Assembly: GCA_902464965.1 (NCBI GenBank)
Contig: CABQLI010000073.1
Coordinates: 1 to 9,924 of the forward strand
Length of the DNA: 9,924 nt
DNA from: an uncultured Collinsella sp.
GTDB taxonomy: Bacteria > Actinomycetota > Coriobacteriia > Coriobacteriales > Coriobacteriaceae
Reading direction: 5' to 3'
This document shows, piece by piece, positions 6,315 through 9,924 of the stretch; the stretch's first letter is position 1; each line of letters opens with the position of its first letter. The translations under genes were made by a program, and so were the position numbers. The notes below the pieces were generated by a model. The model searched no databases. It was not told the origin of the DNA and worked only from the letters and a program-made list of their open reading frames with translations.

Positions 6315-6395
6315 TTTTACGTGATGCATATTGTCTTCAACGAGACCCCAGCCGGGGCGATTCCATCGCAAATTCCGGTGACCGGGGGCAGCTAA

Positions 6396-7976
6396 TTAGG
6401 CGCCGTAGGGGTTGCGGTCGCGCTCAATGCGTTGGCGGATGTGGGCGTACTCGATAATCAGTAGCACCACGAGTAGGACCATGATGGCTAGGTAGCTCAC
6501 CACAGCGCCCATCAGACCCAGCAGCTTAATCAGGATCACCGGCAGCACCACGCTTACGGCGAAGCAGATCAGGTAGATCTTGGTGACGTCGCCAGCGTGG
6601 CGCAATACCGTGATGATGGCGTAGATAAAATCGATGGCCGCGGTGACGCCGCCGGCGACGACCATCAGCAGCGCCAGCGTACGGTAGCGCTCAAAGCTGA
6701 GACCGTACATAAAGCTCATGAGGGGAATACCGGGACCTGCCATAAATGCGGCGCACACGCCGGTGATGACCACGATCAGCGCCATAACGGCAACAATAAT
6801 CAGGTCAAAGCGACGACGCTTGCGCGGATTCGCCCAAATGCTCGACAGACGCAGGAGCTGCGGTTTATAGATAAATCCAATGCTCAACAAAATAGCCTGC
6901 GCCGGAAAGAACAGTGCATTAAAGTACAGCTGATACTTGTAGGCCAGCGTGCCTTCCATCACGAATTTGGGCATGCTCTCGATTAGGTTGAACAGGAACA
7001 GCGCGCCAAAAAGTGGGGCGCACTGGATAAACAGGTGGCCAGCCTCGCGCAGACTCATGCGGCGTGATTTTTCGGTTTCGAGCAGGGCGAGCGGGGCGGT
7101 GACCAGCACGAGCGAGGCGATTGCGGCGATGCCCATGGCCATGGCCGCGATGGGCATGCCGCGCGTGAGGAACAGTGCCACGCTAAAGACCGCGATGACG
7201 CCGGCGGAACGCAGCGTTTGGCTCATGCCAGCCAAATAGAGCTTGTCGGCCTGCTGCAGGCGGCCCTCGTACACGTCGGCGATGCCGTCGATCACCTTAT
7301 AGAGGTAGACGCCCAGGCCGATCGTGGCCATCTGCGCATCGTAGCCGCGGGCGCTGCTGTATATCAGGCCGCATGCCAGCGCGAGCGCACCGCAAAGCCA
7401 ACGGTTGAGCTGGTAGGAGGCAAAGGACGTCTTTTCGTCGATGTCCGAGACCTGAAAGTTGCGCACGCCGTAGTTGCACGCAATCATGATGAGCGTGCCG
7501 GTGACAAAGGCGATGGAGAACTTGCCGGCTTCCTCGGCGCCCACGAGCTGCGTCGACACAATGGTGAGCAGCGGAAACGCCATGCCCCATACGGCGGTGC
7601 CCAGGGTATTCCAAAGGTAGTCGCGACGGGTGGCATGATCTTCGTACTCGGCTTCTTGTGTGGAGAAGCCGCCGCCGTAGACGGCGCCGAGCAGGCGGTT
7701 CCACCAGGCATTGACCATGCGGTGGATGGGGCCGGGCTGGCGATCGCGCTCGCGGCGACGGTGTGTGGCCTGGCTGCTGTCGGGACCGCCGGCGTTACGC
7801 TGGCTTAGCTCTTGGATGCGTGCGAGCTCCTCGGCGGTGTGCGATGCGGGGAACAGGCCGTTCTCGATGCGTCCGCCCTGGGCCTTCACGGCGCCGCTGC
7901 TCGCTACGGCGGGGTCGGCGACGCCATTGCGGCGGGCGATGGCGCGGCGGATGCTATCGAGGGGCGTGATGCTCAA
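6396..7976 (-). CDS. Polysaccharide flippase-like membrane protein (Wzx/MOP superfamily) with cytosolic N-terminal extension
   Basis: This 526-residue integral membrane protein probably flips lipid-linked glycan precursors across the membrane. Residues 1 to about 118 are hydrophilic and low in complexity, with a basic RRRERDR patch near 73-79, and are probably a disordered cytosolic extension not usual for the family. From about 120 the Wzx-like core begins with RDYLWNTLGTAVWGMAFPLL, then GAEEAGKFSIAF (146-157), followed by about 12-14 hydrophobic segments to the end. The start is TTG at 7976, chosen because AAAGGA lies 7 nt upstream and no ATG or GTG near it is as well placed; the first in-frame ATG lies at residue 87. 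No glycosyltransferases adjoin it, so the glycan is unknown. MATE or MurJ-like membership of the same superfamily is an alternative. Confidence 0.75.
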   Translation of the reverse strand: MSITPLDSIRRAIARRNGVADPAVASSGAVKAQGGRIENGLFPASHTAEELARIQELSQRNAGGPDSSQATHRRRERDRQPGPIHRMVNAWWNRLLGAVYGGGFSTQEAEYEDHATRRDYLWNTLGTAVWGMAFPLLTIVSTQLVGAEEAGKFSIAFVTGTLIMIACNYGVRNFQVSDIDEKTSFASYQLNRWLCGALALACGLIYSSARGYDAQMATIGLGVYLYKVIDGIADVYEGRLQQADKLYLAGMSQTLRSAGVIAVFSVALFLTRGMPIAAMAMGIAAIASLVLVTAPLALLETEKSRRMSLREAGHLFIQCAPLFGALFLFNLIESMPKFVMEGTLAYKYQLYFNALFFPAQAILLSIGFIYKPQLLRLSSIWANPRKRRRFDLIIVAVMALIVVITGVCAAFMAGPGIPLMSFMYGLSFERYRTLALLMVVAGGVTAAIDFIYAIITVLRHAGDVTKIYLICFAVSVVLPVILIKLLGLMGAVVSYLAIMVLLVVLLIIEYAHIRQRIERDRNPYGA

Positions 7977-7983
7977 AGCGGAG

Positions 7984-7989
7984 TCCTTT
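7984..7989 (-). promoter_or_regulatory. Ribosome binding site that decides the TTG start of the flippase
   Basis: On the minus strand AAAGGA sits 7 nt before TTG (7976-7974). It is the evidence for using this non-ATG start rather than an internal GTG or the ATG at residue 87, which would remove the N-terminal extension. Confidence 0.6.
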
Positions 7990-8004
7990 CTATTGCTGTG
8001 CTCT

Positions 8005-8010
8005 AGTATA
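8005..8010 (-). promoter_or_regulatory. Possible -10 box for the flippase gene
   Basis: The minus strand reads TATACT (5/6 match to -10), 28 nt upstream of the TTG start and 15 nt upstream of its AAAGGA. No acceptable -35 box lies 16-18 bp upstream, so the call is tentative. Confidence 0.35.
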
Positions 8011-8035
8011 GACGCGACGGTGTTCGCTCGTGTTT

Positions 8036-8052
8036 TTGAACGGATTGTTCAA
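8036..8052. promoter_or_regulatory. Operator-like dyad TTGAAC-N5-GTTCAA between flippase and lactate permease
   Basis: TTGAAC (8036-8041) and GTTCAA (8047-8052) are perfect inverted arms with a 5-bp spacer, in a short A+T-rich block inside a G+C-rich divergent region. The shape fits a dimeric repressor site that could act on either gene. It does not match the LldR operator consensus as I remember it, and no regulator gene is adjacent. Confidence 0.4.
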
Positions 8053-8125
8053 TATTTTCGGGGGGGGCGGCAGTAAATTGTCGGTGAGCGTGCGGTATCC
8101 TGTTGAAGTTTTGTGACACCCCCGA

Positions 8126-8141
8126 TGCCGCCCACGCGGCA
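8126..8141 (+). promoter_or_regulatory. Leader hairpin next to the lactate permease ribosome binding site
   Basis: TGCCGC (8126-8131) and GCGGCA (8136-8141) form a perfect 6-bp stem with a CCAC loop, ending two bases before AAGGAG (8144-8149). There is no U-run, so it is not a terminator; an effect on translation or transcript stability is inference. Confidence 0.4.
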
Positions 8142-8158
8142 CCAAGGAGCTTCTACCT

Positions 8159-9730
8159 ATGGACGTCGCCGCATTCTTAATGGCTCTTGTGCCGATCATC
8201 TGGCTCGTCGTGATGCTGCTGTGCTTTAAATGGCCAGCTTGGAAGGCCGCTATCGGATCGTTTGTCCTTTCGTGCTTGCTTGCCTTCGCATGGTGGCACC
8301 TGCCGGCAGCGCAGATCGCGACCGCCTCGCTCGAAGGTTTTTTGATGGCTCTGTGGCCCATCGTCCTGGTGATCATCGCCGCGGTGTTCACGTATAACCT
8401 GTGCGTTCGCACGGGCGCCATGGACGTGATCGGCAGCATGATCACCTCCATCAGCAGCGACCGCCGTCTGCTGGCGCTGCTCGTGGCTTGGTGCTTTGGT
8501 GGCTTTATGGAGGGCATGGCCGGCTTCGGTACCGCCGTTGCCATTCCCGCCGGCATGCTCGCGGGCCTTGGTTTTGAGGCCGTGCCTGCCGTGCTGATCT
8601 GCCTGCTAGCCAACGGTGTGCCCACGCCCTACGGCTCTATCGGCATCCCCACGGTGTCCGTTGCCGACCTGGTGGGTCTGGATTCCCTGCACCTGGCGAC
8701 CGTTCAGCTGGTGCAGCTCGCGCCCTTCTTTGTGGCGATGCCGCTGCTTATCGTGCTGGTTGCGGGTCGTGTTGCCGATGATCAGGGCAATGTTGCAAGC
8801 GTTGCAGAGCGCCTGAACGGCGTTGCCGGCGTGGCACTGCTTTCCGGTGTGTCCTTTGTTGGTGCGGCCCTGGTCGTCGCCATGTTTGTGGGTCCCGAGC
8901 TGGCCGTGGTCGTAGGCTCCATCGTGTCGCTTGCGCTGACCGCCGCGCTTGCCATGCGTGCCGAGAAGTCCGGCCACCTGGATGCGCGCTTCCACATGAA
9001 TATCGAGGCGGGGGAGAAGCTCACCGTTAAGTCGGCGCTTTCGGCCTGGTCGTGCTTCATCCTGATCTTTGTGTTGCTGCTGGGCACGTCTAACCTGGTG
9101 CCCGCTGTACATGCCGCGCTCGCGCCGTTTGCGAGCCACGTGCAGGTGTATTGCGGTGAGAATCCCGGTACGCTTACGTTTTCGTGGATTAACACGCCGG
9201 GCGTCTGGATTTTCCTGGCGGCGTTTGTCGGCGGTGCCATTCAGGGTGCTTCGCCGCGAATGATGGGCGAGGTGCTGGCCGCGACTGTGAAGCAGATGAC
9301 GCCGACGGTGATCACGATGCTTTCGGTACTGGGCTGCGCCAAGGTGATGGGCTATGCCGGCATGATTTCGTCGATCAGTGCGTTTTGCATTGCGGTCGCC
9401 GGCGGCCTGTACCCGATTCTGGCTCCGTGGATCGGTGCGGTCGGTGCGTTCGTGACCGGTTCGGGCACATCTTCGGGCATGCTGTTTGGCCCCATTCAGA
9501 GCCAGGCTGCCACTGCGCTGGGTGTGAGCGACTACTGGATGGTCGCGTTGAACGCCCTGGGCGTCGCCGCCGGTAAGATGATCTCGCCGCAGACACTCGC
9601 CATTGGTCTTGCCGCCGTGCACGTGCGCGGTAAGGATGCCGAGCTCCTGGGCGCGGTGCTGCCCTACGCTGCCGGTATGCTGGTCCTGATGAGCGCCATA
9701 GCCATGCTCGGCCAAGGCCTGCCGCTGTAG
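8159..9730 (+). CDS. lldP: L-lactate permease (LctP family)
   Basis: This 523-residue integral membrane protein imports lactate (often also glycolate) by proton symport. It has about 12-14 hydrophobic segments along its whole length. The hallmark is the motif FMEGMAGFGTAVAIPAGML (116-134), followed by LANGVPTPYGSIGIPT (150-165). A late conserved stretch has ASPRMMGE (about 364-371), TGSGTSSGMLFGPIQ (about 437-451) and KMISPQTLAIG (about 472-482), all typical of LctP. The length is close to the family's usual 500-560. AAGGAG lies 9 nt before the ATG. It is divergent from the flippase across a 182-bp region with a dyad and a G8 tract. No lactate dehydrogenase or lutABC-type oxidation genes are adjacent, so it acts alone here. 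The family call is firm; lactate rather than glycolate as main substrate is inference. Confidence 0.93.
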   Translation: MDVAAFLMALVPIIWLVVMLLCFKWPAWKAAIGSFVLSCLLAFAWWHLPAAQIATASLEGFLMALWPIVLVIIAAVFTYNLCVRTGAMDVIGSMITSISSDRRLLALLVAWCFGGFMEGMAGFGTAVAIPAGMLAGLGFEAVPAVLICLLANGVPTPYGSIGIPTVSVADLVGLDSLHLATVQLVQLAPFFVAMPLLIVLVAGRVADDQGNVASVAERLNGVAGVALLSGVSFVGAALVVAMFVGPELAVVVGSIVSLALTAALAMRAEKSGHLDARFHMNIEAGEKLTVKSALSAWSCFILIFVLLLGTSNLVPAVHAALAPFASHVQVYCGENPGTLTFSWINTPGVWIFLAAFVGGAIQGASPRMMGEVLAATVKQMTPTVITMLSVLGCAKVMGYAGMISSISAFCIAVAGGLYPILAPWIGAVGAFVTGSGTSSGMLFGPIQSQAATALGVSDYWMVALNALGVAAGKMISPQTLAIGLAAVHVRGKDAELLGAVLPYAAGMLVLMSAIAMLGQGLPL

Positions 9731-9731
9731 T

Positions 9732-9790
9732 CGGCACTTAGGGACGTTCCTTATGTGCCGGCACTTTGGGAACGTCCCTAAGTGCCGGCA
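9732..9790. repeat. Nested palindromic extragenic repeat right after the lactate permease stop codon
   Basis: CGGCACTTAGGGACGTTCC (9732-9750) is the exact reverse complement of 9769-9787, a perfect 19-bp stem around an 18-nt loop. The loop contains the 10-bp palindrome GTGCCGGCAC (9755-9764). A second structure can form instead: TGCCGGCACTT (9756-9766) pairs perfectly with AAGTGCCGGCA (9780-9790). It begins one base after the TAG and is not followed by a T-run. It looks like a REP-type extragenic palindrome that may also protect or terminate the lldP mRNA. Confidence 0.75.
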
Positions 9791-9817
9791 TCCGGGGACA
9801 CTCCTTGAATGTTGCCT

Positions 9818-9857
9818 GTTCAAGAACGTCTCCAAAGACTAGTCGTTTAAGAACGTC
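9818..9857 (+). repeat. Degenerate direct repeat GTTYAAGAACGTC
   Basis: GTTCAAGAACGTC (9818-9830) and GTTTAAGAACGTC (9845-9857) differ at one position and are 27 bp apart. They carry the AACGTC core found in the palindrome just upstream (9771-9776). GGGACACTCCTT (9795-9806) likewise matches GGGACGTTCCTT (9741-9752) in 10 of 12 bases. The 3' end of the window therefore looks like a decayed cluster of one repeat family. Confidence 0.5.
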
Positions 9858-9876
9858 CATTACAGTCGAAATTGTC

Positions 9877-9897
9877 AGCCCGGGACCGTCTCGGGCT
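9877..9897. terminator. Possible terminator-like hairpin after lldP
   Basis: AGCCCGGGA (9877-9885) pairs with TCTCGGGCT (9889-9897) through nine positions, including one G-U wobble, around a CCG loop. No T-run follows on the plus strand and only A-A-A-T precedes it for the minus strand, so it is a hairpin first and a terminator only tentatively. A further 4-bp stem (9911-9914 with 9920-9923) abuts the window edge. No gene is seen between 9731 and 9924. Confidence 0.3.
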
Positions 9898-9924
9898 ACG
9901 ATTGAGGCGCGCCCAGAACGGGCC

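Larger units (their letters stand above)
6080..6395. other. 316-bp convergent intergenic region carrying repeats, no gene
   Basis: The gap separates the ends of the phosphoesterase (plus) and flippase (minus) genes. It is visibly more A+T-rich than the flanking genes. In order it holds the GGTAGCTAATTTG copy (6091-6103), a T6 run (6111-6116), a GCTAATT plus GGGACGGGGATT stretch (6139-6166), the 13-bp inverted repeat pair enclosing 97 nt (6192-6314), small hairpins at 6346-6357 and 6357-6369, and GGGGGCAGCTAATTAG at 6384-6399, which overlaps the flippase stop codon. No ORF of convincing length was found. No standard stem plus T-run terminator is clear for either gene. Confidence 0.7.

Noticed and set aside
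8606..9835. 409-codon open frame on the minus strand opposite lldP
   Set aside because: The product is His/Arg/Gln-rich without domain signals, lies antisense to a well-supported permease, and its 5' end falls in the repeat region.
9731..9924. CRISPR-like or attachment-site repeats at the 3' end
   Set aside because: Units are degenerate, of uneven spacing and palindromic, without uniform spacers, cas genes, tRNA or integrase; an extragenic palindrome family explains them better.

Overview
The window (about 60% G+C by eye) looks like chromosomal housekeeping DNA from a high-GC Gram-positive gut bacterium. The best guess is a coriobacterium of the Collinsella type. That assignment is inference from base composition, AAGGAG-type ribosome binding sites, the protein families and the style of the intergenic repeats; no 16S rRNA or marker gene is present to prove it.

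Layout: positions 1-618 (minus) hold the N-terminal two thirds or so of an M20 zinc peptidase, cut by the window edge. Positions 796-3154 (minus) hold serC followed by serA, the first two enzymes of serine biosynthesis in reversed order, closed by a strong intrinsic terminator at 697-732. Positions 3385-4986 (minus) encode a CPA1-type cation/proton antiporter with two C-terminal RCK_C (TrkA-C) domains. Positions 5240-6079 (plus) encode a calcineurin-type metallophosphoesterase read divergently from the antiporter. Positions 6396-7976 (minus) encode a Wzx/MOP-type polysaccharide flippase with a long cytosolic N-terminal extension and a TTG start. Positions 8159-9730 (plus) encode an L-lactate permease read divergently from the flippase.

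SerA and SerC act together: SerA oxidises 3-phosphoglycerate and SerC transaminates the product. serB is not in the window. The other genes are single transcription units with no obvious shared pathway.

The coding regions are ordinary. The less ordinary content is between genes. A 316-bp convergent gap (6080-6395) carries a 123-bp element bounded by a perfect 13-bp inverted repeat. The 13-mer GGTAGCTAATTTG occurs about 10 nt after two unrelated stop codons. A short coding-like relic or small ORF with a perfect Shine-Dalgarno sits after the antiporter. The lactate permease stop codon is followed at once by a perfect 19-bp palindrome with further degenerate repeats. Several operator-like dyads lie upstream of the two plus-strand genes. 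No CRISPR array, tRNA, rRNA, transposase, phage or defence gene was seen. I found no convincing new multi-gene system here.
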